From assembly GCA_018335615.1 (NCBI GenBank), contig JAGXRS010000276.1:1-5210 (forward strand): a stretch of DNA of 5,210 nucleotides, written 5' to 3'. Shown one piece after another: positions 1-5,210 of this stretch (positions are counted from its first letter, which is position 1; each line of letters starts with the position of its first letter). Made by a program: the position numbers and the translations under genes. The notes beneath the pieces are model-generated. The model ran no database searches. It was not told the DNA's origin and worked only from the letters and a program-made list of their open reading frames with translations. The DNA is from Hydrogenophaga sp. Its GTDB lineage: Bacteria; Pseudomonadota; Gammaproteobacteria; Burkholderiales; Burkholderiaceae_C.

Positions 1-1
1 A

Positions 2-1807
2 ATGGTCGCCATGACACCTGCCCGCACCGCCCACGCTGCCCCAACCGCCCACCTGCGCCACTGGCCCACCGGCTTGCCCCAGCGGCTCACGCTGCCCGAG
101 ACCAGCCTGTTTGCCAACGCCGAGGTGTCGGCCCGGCGCTATCCCGACAAGCCCTACCTGGTCTACTACGGCGCGACGCTGAGCTTCGCGGCCTTCCACG
201 ACGAGGCCACGCGCCTGGCCGGCCACCTGCAGCGGGTCTGCGGCGTGCGGGCGGGCGACCGGGTGCTGCTCTACCTGCAGAACAGCCCGCAATGGGTCAT
301 CGGCTACTACGCCATCCTGCGCGCCAACGCGGTGGTGGTGCCGGTCAACCCCATGAACATGACCGAAGAACTGGCGCACTACGTGGCCGACAGCGGCGCC
401 ACCGTGGCCATTGCCCCGCAGGACCTGCTGGCGCATCTGCTGCCCCTGCACGCGCCGGGTGCGCCTGACGCCGCCCGCGGCGAGGGTGGCGATCACGCCC
501 ATCAGACCGCGCAGGACGAGCTGCCCCCGCCCCGGCTGCGGCACATCGTGGTGGCCACCTACAGCGACTACCTGCACCAGCCCACGGAGGGCCTGCGCGT
601 GCCCGACTTCGTGGCCGCACCGCGCCAGCCGCTGAGCGGCGCCGGCCTGCACGCCTGGACGGAGGCCCTGGCCGCGAACCACCCGCCCGGCCCGCACACC
701 GCCGGCCCCGACGACCTGTGCGTCATGCCCTACACCTCCGGCACCACCGGCCAGCCCAAGGGCTGCATGCACACCCACCGCAGCGCGCACGCCACGGCCG
801 TGGGCGGCATGCAGTGGTTCGGCCGCACGCAGGACGCGGTGATGCTCTCGGTGCTGCCGCTGTTCCACGTCACCGGCATGGCCGGTGGCATGAACGGGCC
901 GCTGTTCATCGGCGCCACGGTGGTGCTGATGTCGCGCTGGGACCGCGAGACCGCCGCCGAACTCATGCAGCGCCACGGCGTGACCAGCTGGCAGGCCATC
1001 AGCACCATGGTGGTGGACTTTCTGGCCAACCCCCGCATCGGCGCCTACGACCTCGCCAGCCTGAACGGCATCCGCGGCGGCGGCGCGGCCATGCCCGCGG
1101 CGGTGGCGCAGAAGATGAAAACCCTGCTCGGCCTGGACTATGTGGAGGGCTACGGCATGTCCGAAACCATGGCCGCCACCCACATCAACCCGCCACAGCG
1201 CCCCAAGGCCCAGTGCCTGGGCATCCCGGTGTTCGATGTGGACGCCCGCCTGATCGACCCCGCCACGCTGCGCGAACTGCCCTGCGGCGCGCCCGATGAA
1301 ACCGGCGAAATCGTGGTGCACGGGCCGCAGGTGATGCAGGGCTACTGGCGCAACGAGCGCGCCACGGCCGAGGCCTTCGTCGAGATCGACGGGCGGCGCT
1401 TCCTGCGCACCGGCGACCTGGCCCGGGTGGACGAAGACGGTTATTTCTTCATGACCGACCGCCTCAAGCGCATGATCAACGCCAGCGGCTTCAAGGTCTG
1501 GCCGGCCGAGGTGGAGGCGCTGATGTACCACCACCCCGCCATCCACGAGGTCTGCATCATCGGCGCGCAGGACGCGAAGCGCGGCGAAACGGTCAAGGCC
1601 GTGGTGGTGCTCAAGCCCGAGCAGCGCGGACAGGTGAGCGAACAGGACATCATCACCTGGGCCCATGGCCACATGGCCGCCTACAAGAGCCCGCGCCTCG
1701 TGGCGTTCGTGGACGCGCTGCCCAAGTCGGGCACCGGCAAGATCATGTGGCGCGAGCTGCAGGAGCGTCAGGCCGAAGAAGACCGCCGCCAGCCGCCGCC
1801 CGCCTGA
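2..1807 (+). CDS. AMP-forming long-chain fatty acid--CoA ligase
   Basis: The product probably activates a fatty or other carboxylic acid with ATP and CoA through an acyl-adenylate, in the cytosol or at the inner membrane face. Hallmarks of the ANL superfamily appear in order (601-aa numbering). The P-loop-like A3 motif YTSGTTGQPKG is at 244-254, the A5 motif YGMSET at 384-389, TGD at 470-472, and DRLKRMINASGFKVWPAEVE follows from 486. The C-terminal PKSGTGKIMWREL at 574-586 supplies the adenylation lysine K580. The length is slightly above the usual 510-570 aa, partly because of a His/Asp/Pro-rich stretch at about residues 148-178. Two in-frame ATGs lie at 2 and 11; with only one base upstream, neither the start nor a ribosome binding site can be judged, and the frame could begin before the window. 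The substrate cannot be read from the sequence; a medium-chain or aromatic acid ligase is possible, so no symbol is given. Confidence 0.93.
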   Translation: MVAMTPARTAHAAPTAHLRHWPTGLPQRLTLPETSLFANAEVSARRYPDKPYLVYYGATLSFAAFHDEATRLAGHLQRVCGVRAGDRVLLYLQNSPQWVIGYYAILRANAVVVPVNPMNMTEELAHYVADSGATVAIAPQDLLAHLLPLHAPGAPDAARGEGGDHAHQTAQDELPPPRLRHIVVATYSDYLHQPTEGLRVPDFVAAPRQPLSGAGLHAWTEALAANHPPGPHTAGPDDLCVMPYTSGTTGQPKGCMHTHRSAHATAVGGMQWFGRTQDAVMLSVLPLFHVTGMAGGMNGPLFIGATVVLMSRWDRETAAELMQRHGVTSWQAISTMVVDFLANPRIGAYDLASLNGIRGGGAAMPAAVAQKMKTLLGLDYVEGYGMSETMAATHINPPQRPKAQCLGIPVFDVDARLIDPATLRELPCGAPDETGEIVVHGPQVMQGYWRNERATAEAFVEIDGRRFLRTGDLARVDEDGYFFMTDRLKRMINASGFKVWPAEVEALMYHHPAIHEVCIIGAQDAKRGETVKAVVVLKPEQRGQVSEQDIITWAHGHMAAYKSPRLVAFVDALPKSGTGKIMWRELQERQAEEDRRQPPPA

Positions 1808-1834
1808 CGGGCACGGCCCTTGCCGCCGGGTGGT

Positions 1835-1854
1835 GCCTGTGCGGCCCCACAGGC
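1835..1854. other. Intergenic 7-bp hairpin between ligase and thioredoxin genes
   Basis: GCCTGTG (1835-1841) is the exact reverse complement of CACAGGC (1848-1854), with a 6-base loop. It starts 28 bases after the ligase stop codon. No T-tract follows on either strand, so it is not a classical intrinsic terminator. It could be a weak terminator aid, part of the thioredoxin leader, or a protein-binding inverted repeat. A second, imperfect hairpin (CACGGGG at 1877-1883 with CCCC-T-GTG at 1892-1899) lies just downstream and is followed, 7 bases later, by TTTT. Function is not established for either. Confidence 0.3.
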
Positions 1855-1904
1855 TGGCACAGAATCAAATCATGTTCACGGGGTCTTGCTGCCCCTGTGC
1901 AGGT

Positions 1905-1933
1905 CCTTTTGCGGGCCCTTTTCAGCCCCTTTT
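1905..1933 (+). repeat. Three CCTTTT blocks phased at 11-12 bp upstream of the thioredoxin gene
   Basis: CCTTTT occurs at 1905-1910, 1917-1922 and 1928-1933, spacings of 12 and 11 bases, close to one helical turn. T4 runs are scarce elsewhere in this GC-rich window, so three in phase stand out. They end 7 bases before the preferred thioredoxin start at 1941. If translation instead began at 1872, the stretch would encode a repeated Pro-Phe pattern. Phased T-tracts can bend DNA, but whether this has a regulatory role is inference. Confidence 0.5.
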
Positions 1934-1940
1934 CAAGGCG

Positions 1941-2294
1941 ATGACCGCCGCACCCGACATGCCCCATCCTCCCACGCCCTACGCCACCGAAGCCCCCACG
2001 CGCGCCGAGATCGACGCCCTGCCCGGCGCCACCGTGCTCGAATTTGGCACCGACTGGTGCGGCTTCTGCCGTGGCGCCCAGCCGCACATCCAGCAGGCCC
2101 TGGCCGAGTACCCGGGCGTGCGCCACCTGAAGGTGGAAGACGGCCCGGGGCGCCCGCTGGGCCGCTCCTTCGGCATCAAGCTCTGGCCCACGCTGGTGCT
2201 CCTGAAAGACGGCCAGCAACTCGACAAGCTGGTGCGCCCCAGCGACAGCGCCAGCATCCGCCAGGCCCTGCAGCGGCTGGACAGCGCCGCCTGA
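1941..2294 (+). CDS. Small thioredoxin-family protein, CGFC active site
   Basis: This 117-aa protein is a single thioredoxin fold. The first core strand ATVLEFGTDW runs straight into the redox motif WCGFC (W39, C40, C43). The cis-proline is P83 in LWPTLVLLKDG, and a short C-terminal helix ends the protein. No signal peptide or membrane segment is visible, so it should act in the cytosol as a thiol-disulfide reductase or a partner-specific thioredoxin. The active site is CGFC rather than the CGPC of canonical TrxA, and the protein also lacks the typical TrxA N-terminal sequence, so it is better called thioredoxin-like. The start is uncertain. ATG 1941 has AAGG only 2 bases upstream, ATG 1959 has no clear ribosome site, and ATG 1872 would add 23 residues including a CCPC cluster. 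I chose 1941 because the fold begins soon after it. It is codirectional with the ligase, 133 bases downstream, and convergent with the gene at 2448-3410. Confidence 0.88.
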   Translation: MTAAPDMPHPPTPYATEAPTRAEIDALPGATVLEFGTDWCGFCRGAQPHIQQALAEYPGVRHLKVEDGPGRPLGRSFGIKLWPTLVLLKDGQQLDKLVRPSDSASIRQALQRLDSAA

Positions 2295-2296
2295 AG

Positions 2297-2374
2297 GCGC
2301 GGCCACCGCGCGTCGCATCCGGGCCGGCTGCGCTGGGCGCTCTCATGGCCCGCACCCAAGCGCCGCCTCGGCGC
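2297..2374. terminator. Convergent gap with two GC-rich hairpins, possible terminators
   Basis: The 153 bases between the two convergent stop codons contain two perfect 6-bp hairpins with 3-base loops. GCGCGG-CCA-CCGCGC is at 2297-2311, beginning two bases after the thioredoxin stop, and GCGCCG-CCT-CGGCGC is at 2360-2374. Neither is followed by a T-run on either strand, so intrinsic termination is not demonstrated. Their place between convergent genes makes a bidirectional termination or transcript-end-stabilising role reasonable, but such hairpins also arise by chance at this GC content. I see no gene in the gap. Confidence 0.3.
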
Positions 2375-2447
2375 ACCACCTGGCACGAACCGCTTCTGCG
2401 CTGCGTTTCCGACAAGGCCTCCACGCCCTGAGCGGCCTGCTCCCTCT

Positions 2448-3410
2448 TCAGAACCCGGCCTGGCTGGGCTCGTCTTCCCGCCACGCCGGACCGGCCTTGG
2501 CCAGCGCCATCCACACATGAAAGGGCAGGCGCTCCATGGCGCGGCGCGGTGCCTCGCGCGCCACGCTGAGCTGCCCGTCCACCGCCAGCATCACGCCGCA
2601 CTCGGGCGGCACATCGTCCGGCCCGCCGATGGGCCGGCCCCGCGCGTCCTGCCCCAGCACGTACCAGCAGGCACTCGCCAGGCCCAGGTAGGCCGCCCGT
2701 TTGGCGGGCTTCTTGATGTCGCCCAGCAAATCCGCCCGGCTCACCTTGATCTCGTGCACCACGGGTTCCAGATAGGCCTCGACCGAGCTGTGGCGGATCG
2801 AGAACACGTCCGGGCAGGCCATGCACCAGGCCTGCGCCGGCGGCGCCGCTGGCATGCGCCCGGCCACCGCCGCGTCCTCAAACAAGCCGGCAATGGGCAG
2901 CGCCCGCGCCCCGCCCTCGCCCGTCTCCGGCTGCAAGGCGGCAGACACCCGCAGCGCCCCCTCAGGCACGGGTTCCAGCGCGGACATGGGCACGGCCATG
3001 GGCACCGAGTCGGACGCCGTCGTGGGCACGGGCGACGTCCCTTGCAAGGCCACGGGCACCGGTGCCCGCAGCATCAGCCCGCGCCAGGCCAGCCGGCCCG
3101 CGCGCGCCATGGCCAGCGCCACCTGCTCCACCAGCGCCTCGTGCGGTGAACGTGCCGCCTTGTTGACGGCAAAGGTCTGCGCCAGCTGGCGGATGCCCGC
3201 GTCCGTCACCCGCAAGGTCTCCAGCCCCTGCGCGGGCACCACCCGCTCGACCAGTCCGGCGGCCAGCAACTCCACTTCCAGCATGTCGTGGCAAGGCCAG
3301 CCGGCCGAGCGGTAGAGGTCGCGCAGGCGGCGCAGGTGGTGGCGGGTCAACACGGGGGCATCCATGGTCGACATTGTCGCGGCCCCCAGCCAAGCCCGAC
3401 GTGTGTGCAT
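2448..3410 (-). CDS. Winged-helix plus PD-(D/E)XK nuclease-like protein (MmcB-like signature)
   Basis: This 320-aa protein has no certain family name. The N-terminal part (LTRHHLRRLRDLYRSAGW..., about residues 20-110) is helical and charged, with a VTDAGIRQL stretch like the end of a winged-helix fold. Residues about 115-192 are a Pro/Ala/Val-rich linker, probably disordered. The C-terminal part (about 195-300) holds a PD-(D/E)XK-like core: PDVFSIR with D201, then VVHEIKVSRADLLGDIKK with E220 and K222, followed by an Ala/Tyr helix and the strand CWYVLG. EIK followed by SRADxxxD resembles the MmcB (DUF1052) DNA-repair family; I infer a DNA nuclease or DNA-binding relative. The start at 3410 has a strong GGAGGT five bases upstream. 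ATG 3374 (308 aa) and 3365 are alternatives, and homologs may begin near MDAPVL, so about 12-15 N-terminal residues are uncertain. It is divergent from the helicase gene and ends convergent with the thioredoxin gene. Confidence 0.85.
   Translation of the reverse strand: MHTRRAWLGAATMSTMDAPVLTRHHLRRLRDLYRSAGWPCHDMLEVELLAAGLVERVVPAQGLETLRVTDAGIRQLAQTFAVNKAARSPHEALVEQVALAMARAGRLAWRGLMLRAPVPVALQGTSPVPTTASDSVPMAVPMSALEPVPEGALRVSAALQPETGEGGARALPIAGLFEDAAVAGRMPAAPPAQAWCMACPDVFSIRHSSVEAYLEPVVHEIKVSRADLLGDIKKPAKRAAYLGLASACWYVLGQDARGRPIGGPDDVPPECGVMLAVDGQLSVAREAPRRAMERLPFHVWMALAKAGPAWREDEPSQAGF
2985..3068. repeat. GGGCAC-rich repeats and 16-bp palindrome inside the linker-coding region
   Basis: GGGCAC recurs at 2988, 3000, 3024 and 3054. 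The first two belong to a 12-base tandem pair starting CATGGGCAC (2985-2996 and 2997-3008, 10 of 12 identical). The last opens a perfect 16-bp palindrome, CGGGCACCGGTGCCCG (3053-3068). On the minus strand the tandem pair encodes the repeated Val-Pro-Met of the linker, so local expansion of coding repeats is the simplest explanation. A binding-site role for the palindrome is not supported by anything else. Confidence 0.5.
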
Positions 3411-3415
3411 CGCAT

Positions 3416-3421
3416 ACCTCC
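3416..3421 (-). promoter_or_regulatory. Shine-Dalgarno deciding the start at 3410
   Basis: On the minus strand GGAGGT ends five bases before ATG 3410, an almost ideal ribosome binding site and the best in this window. The later ATG at 3374 has only a G-run (GGGGG eight bases upstream). This favours the 320-aa reading, although conservation of the extra 12 residues is not known. Confidence 0.65.
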
Positions 3422-3441
3422 GCGTGGTTGAACCTGAACAG

Positions 3442-3482
3442 GGGTGCTGGCATTGCACCCTGCGTATCACCCGAAGGGTGCA
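3442..3482 (-). other. Mutually exclusive hairpin segments in the minus-strand leader
   Basis: Read on the minus strand, the leader holds TGCACCC (3482-3476), GGGTG (3472-3468), GGGTGCA (3460-3454) and GCACCC (3447-3442). The first can pair with the second (5 bp, 3-base loop) or with the third (7 bp), and the third can pair with the fourth (6 bp, 7-base loop). This is the architecture of a leader that could switch folds upstream of the ribosome site at 3416-3421. The same sequence is an inverted repeat in DNA (GGGTGC-N7-GCACCC on the plus strand), so an operator is an equal alternative. No known riboswitch class is recognised. Confidence 0.35.
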
Positions 3483-3483
3483 G

Positions 3484-3518
3484 AAAAACGGGGGCCGTGT
3501 GTCCTGCACACGAGCCCC
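3484..3518 (-). terminator. Terminator-like hairpin with T5 in the divergent region
   Basis: On the minus strand GGGGC-T-CGTGTG pairs with CACACG-GCCCC around a 5-base loop. This gives an 11-bp, very GC-rich stem with one bulged T (3518-3491), followed by CG and TTTTT (3488-3484). That is a good intrinsic terminator form for leftward transcription. It lies 73 bases upstream of the start of the gene at 2448-3410, so it would end either a leader transcript (attenuation) or antisense transcription coming from the helicase gene. The plus strand has no T-run after the stem. Confidence 0.5.
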
Positions 3519-3660
3519 TTCCATGTCATGTCTTCCCCGGCCGGTGCCCACGCCCCGACCGGGCAGCGCTTCCAATGTGCCCAGGCCCTCGTCGGGCGAC
3601 ACCGCTGGCCTACCATTGCGGACCCGCGCCCCCTGCTCCGCACGTCCCCACACACGCCCC

Positions 3661-5210
3661 GTGAACCACCCCCCCGCCACCGACGCGCCACCCGGCCTGT
3701 GCGACCCGCCCGGGCTGGTGGTGGCGGTGCGTGCGCTGTGCGACTTCACCGCCCGCAGCGGCGACCTGGACCTGCGCTTCACGCCATCGCCCACTGGCGC
3801 CGAAGGCGTGGCCGGGCACGGCGAGGTGACGGCGCGGCGCCCGGCCGGCTACCAGCGCGAACTCAGCCTGAGCGCCCGCTACCAGCCACCGGGCGGCGAC
3901 ACCCTGACCGTGCAGGGCCGCGCCGACGGCTTCGACGCAGCGGTGCCGCGCCTGGAAGAAATCAAGACCCACCGGGGTGACGCCGCTGGCATCCCCGCCA
4001 ACCAGCAGGCCCTGCACCGGGCGCAGGCCCGGGTCTACGGCTGGATGCTGTGCCAGCAACTGAAGCTCCCGCGCATCGAGGTGGCGCTGGTCTACTTCAA
4101 CATCGACACCGGCGTGGAGACGCCGCTGGCCCAGTGGCACGAGGCCGACGAGCTGCAGCGCTTCTTCAACGACCTTTGCGCCCGCTACTGGGCGTGGGCC
4201 GTCAGCGAGCGCGACCACCGCGGGGCGCGCGACGGCGCGCTGCGCCAGCTGCGGTTTCCCTTCGACGACTTCCGCGCCGGCCAGCGCACGCTGGCCGAAG
4301 GCGTGTACCGCTGCCAGCGTGCCGGGCGCCACCTGCTGGCCCAGGCACCCACCGGCATCGGCAAGACCGTGGCCACCCTGTTCGCCGCGCTGCGGGCCGC
4401 GCCCGAGGCCGGCACCGACCAGCTGCTGTACCTCACCGTCAAGACGCCCGGCCGCCAACTCGCGCTGGACGCGCTGGCCCGGCTGCGCGGCGGCGAAGGG
4501 GAGCAGGGCGTAACGCCACCGGCATTCACGCCAACGCCGGCAGTGATGCTGCCCACAGCTACGCTGTCCGCCTCTGCACCGTCTGCAGGTGCACCGCCAG
4601 CCTCGACGCCAACGCAGACGCCTGCATCGATACCGTCTGCAGGTGCACCGCTCGCCTCGACGCCGCCCGCACCGCCCGCGCCCGCCTCGCCCGTGCGGCC
4701 CCTGCGCGTGCTCGAACGCGTCGCGCGCGACAAGGCCTGCGAGCACCCCGACAAGGCCTGCCACGGCGACGCCTGCCCGCTCGCCAAGGGCTTCTACGAC
4801 CGCCTGCCCGGTGCCCGCCAGGCCGCCGTGCACCACGGCTGGCTCGACAAGGCCGATCTGCGAGCCCTCGCGCTGCAGCACGAGGTGTGCCCCTACTACC
4901 TCGGCCAGGACCTGATGCGCTGGAGCGATGTGGTGGTGGGCGACGTCAACCATTTCTTCGACATCGGCGCGCACGCCCACAGCCTCGCGGTGAGCGAAGG
5001 CTGGCGTGTGGGCCTGCTGGTGGACGAGGCGCACAACCTCGTCGAGCGCGCCCGCCAGATGTACAGCGCCACGCTCGACCCAGCCCCCTTCCAGTCGCTG
5101 CGCGCCACGGCCCCCAGCGCGCTCAAACCCGCGCTCGACGCGCTGCACCGCCGCTGGAGCGCGCTGGCCCGGGCGCAAACCGCACCCTATGAAGTGCTGC
5201 CCGAGCCGCC
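3661..5210 (+). CDS. RecB/Cas4-like nuclease fused to XPD/DinG-type Fe-S helicase, 3' end outside window
   Basis: The frame runs 516 codons without a stop to the window end. Residues about 20-180 form a PD-(D/E)XK domain: GVAGH (H53), GRADG (D89), EEIKT (E100, K102) and the Q-x3-Y motif (Q122, Y126) typical of RecB/Cas4 nucleases. The helicase part starts near FRAGQR (205-210), with Walker A APTGIGKT (229-236), motif Ia TVKTPGR (259-265) and Walker B DEAH (455-458). Cysteines C360, C367, C372 and C410 form a four-Cys Fe-S domain as in XPD and DinG. I infer an ATP-dependent 5'-3' DNA helicase-nuclease used in repair or structure processing; motifs IV-VI lie beyond the window. Residues about 278-346 are an unusual Pro/Ala/Ser/Thr-rich insertion between motif Ia and the Fe-S domain. 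GTG 3661 is chosen because VAVRALCDF begins the domain shortly after it. No ribosome site is visible, and the frame stays open upstream (ATG 3523, ATG 3364), so the start is tentative. It is divergent from the nuclease-like gene. Confidence 0.9.
   Translation, partial: MNHPPATDAPPGLCDPPGLVVAVRALCDFTARSGDLDLRFTPSPTGAEGVAGHGEVTARRPAGYQRELSLSARYQPPGGDTLTVQGRADGFDAAVPRLEEIKTHRGDAAGIPANQQALHRAQARVYGWMLCQQLKLPRIEVALVYFNIDTGVETPLAQWHEADELQRFFNDLCARYWAWAVSERDHRGARDGALRQLRFPFDDFRAGQRTLAEGVYRCQRAGRHLLAQAPTGIGKTVATLFAALRAAPEAGTDQLLYLTVKTPGRQLALDALARLRGGEGEQGVTPPAFTPTPAVMLPTATLSASAPSAGAPPASTPTQTPASIPSAGAPLASTPPAPPAPASPVRPLRVLERVARDKACEHPDKACHGDACPLAKGFYDRLPGARQAAVHHGWLDKADLRALALQHEVCPYYLGQDLMRWSDVVVGDVNHFFDIGAHAHSLAVSEGWRVGLLVDEAHNLVERARQMYSATLDPAPFQSLRATAPSALKPALDALHRRWSALARAQTAPYEVLPEP
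4578..4664 (+). repeat. In-frame duplication, 54-bp period, in the helicase linker
   Basis: The 33-base units at 4578-4610 and 4632-4664 both begin ACCGTCTGCAGGTGCACCG and match at 31 of 33 positions. The period of 54 bases is exactly 18 codons, so the helicase frame is preserved. The units encode PSAGAPPAST and PSAGAPLAST within a disordered-looking Pro/Ala/Ser/Thr stretch. The two differences are adjacent. Near-identity at DNA level indicates a recent duplication or ongoing slippage or recombination, and copy number may vary between strains. Confidence 0.85.

Noticed and set aside
1855..1870. Sigma-54 type promoter suggested by TGGCAC before the thioredoxin gene
   Set aside because: The required GC element at the -12 position is absent at the right spacing (AA is found there).
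3433..3442. CCTGAACAGG as a LexA-like SOS operator before the nuclease-like gene
   Set aside because: It has 4-base arms with a 2-base centre; the proteobacterial CTGT-N8-ACAG arrangement is not present, nor the GTTC-N7-GTTC spacing.
3601..3620. TACCAT at 3611-3616 as a -10 element for the helicase
   Set aside because: No acceptable -35 hexamer lies 16-18 bases upstream, so a promoter cannot be supported from sequence alone.
3411..3794. N-terminal extension of the nuclease-like protein to a start at 3794
   Set aside because: The extra 128 residues are low complexity, cross the terminator-like hairpin and overlap the helicase start, whereas a strong ribosome site supports 3410.
4578..4664. 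Repeat pair as a CRISPR or mobile-element end
   Set aside because: There are only two units, the period is an exact codon multiple, and they lie within a continuous coding frame; no spacers, terminal inverted repeats or transposase are present.
3610..5178. A 522-codon open frame on the minus strand opposite the helicase
   Set aside because: Its translation has Arg/Cys-rich low-complexity runs and no recognisable motif, while the plus strand shows ordered nuclease, Walker A, Fe-S cysteine and DEAH motifs. Long antisense frames are expected from G/C-biased third positions.
4050..5192. A 380-codon plus-strand open frame overlapping the helicase
   Set aside because: It is Arg/Ala/Pro-rich without motifs and out of frame with the clearly conserved helicase frame.

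Overview
The window is very GC-rich, with coding frames strongly biased to G/C at third codon positions and long spurious antisense frames. Together with the character of the proteins this suggests a betaproteobacterium of the Burkholderiales, most likely the Comamonadaceae (Acidovorax/Hydrogenophaga-like). That placement is inferred from protein resemblance and composition; no rRNA or marker gene is present.

Layout. (1) Positions 2-1807, plus strand: a complete or near-complete AMP-forming acyl-CoA synthetase of the long-chain fatty acid CoA ligase type. (2) Positions 1941-2294, plus strand: a small cytosolic thioredoxin-fold protein with a CGFC active site. Its leader contains a 7-bp hairpin and three CCTTTT blocks spaced about one helical turn apart. 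(3) A 153-bp convergent gap with two short, very GC-rich hairpins. (4) Positions 3410-2448, minus strand: a 320-aa protein with a helical, probably winged-helix N-terminal part, an Ala/Pro/Val-rich linker and a C-terminal PD-(D/E)XK nuclease-like core (D...EIK, then SRADLL). It has a strong Shine-Dalgarno. (5) A 250-bp divergent region with a terminator-like hairpin and alternative pairings on the minus strand. (6) Positions 3661 to the window end, plus strand: the first 516 codons of a GTG-started helicase. It combines a RecB/Cas4-like nuclease domain with an XPD/DinG-type helicase domain carrying a four-cysteine Fe-S motif. It runs off the window.

How the genes fit together. The ligase and thioredoxin are probably housekeeping genes with no evident functional tie. 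The most interesting part is the divergent pair at 2448-5210: two different proteins, each with a PD-(D/E)XK signature, one of them fused to an Fe-S helicase, sharing one intergenic region. A joint role in DNA repair or DNA processing is plausible but inferred from context. Both proteins also carry a low-complexity, proline/alanine-rich internal linker; the one in the helicase contains a 54-bp-period duplication. I see no tRNA, rRNA, CRISPR array, insertion sequence or attachment site.
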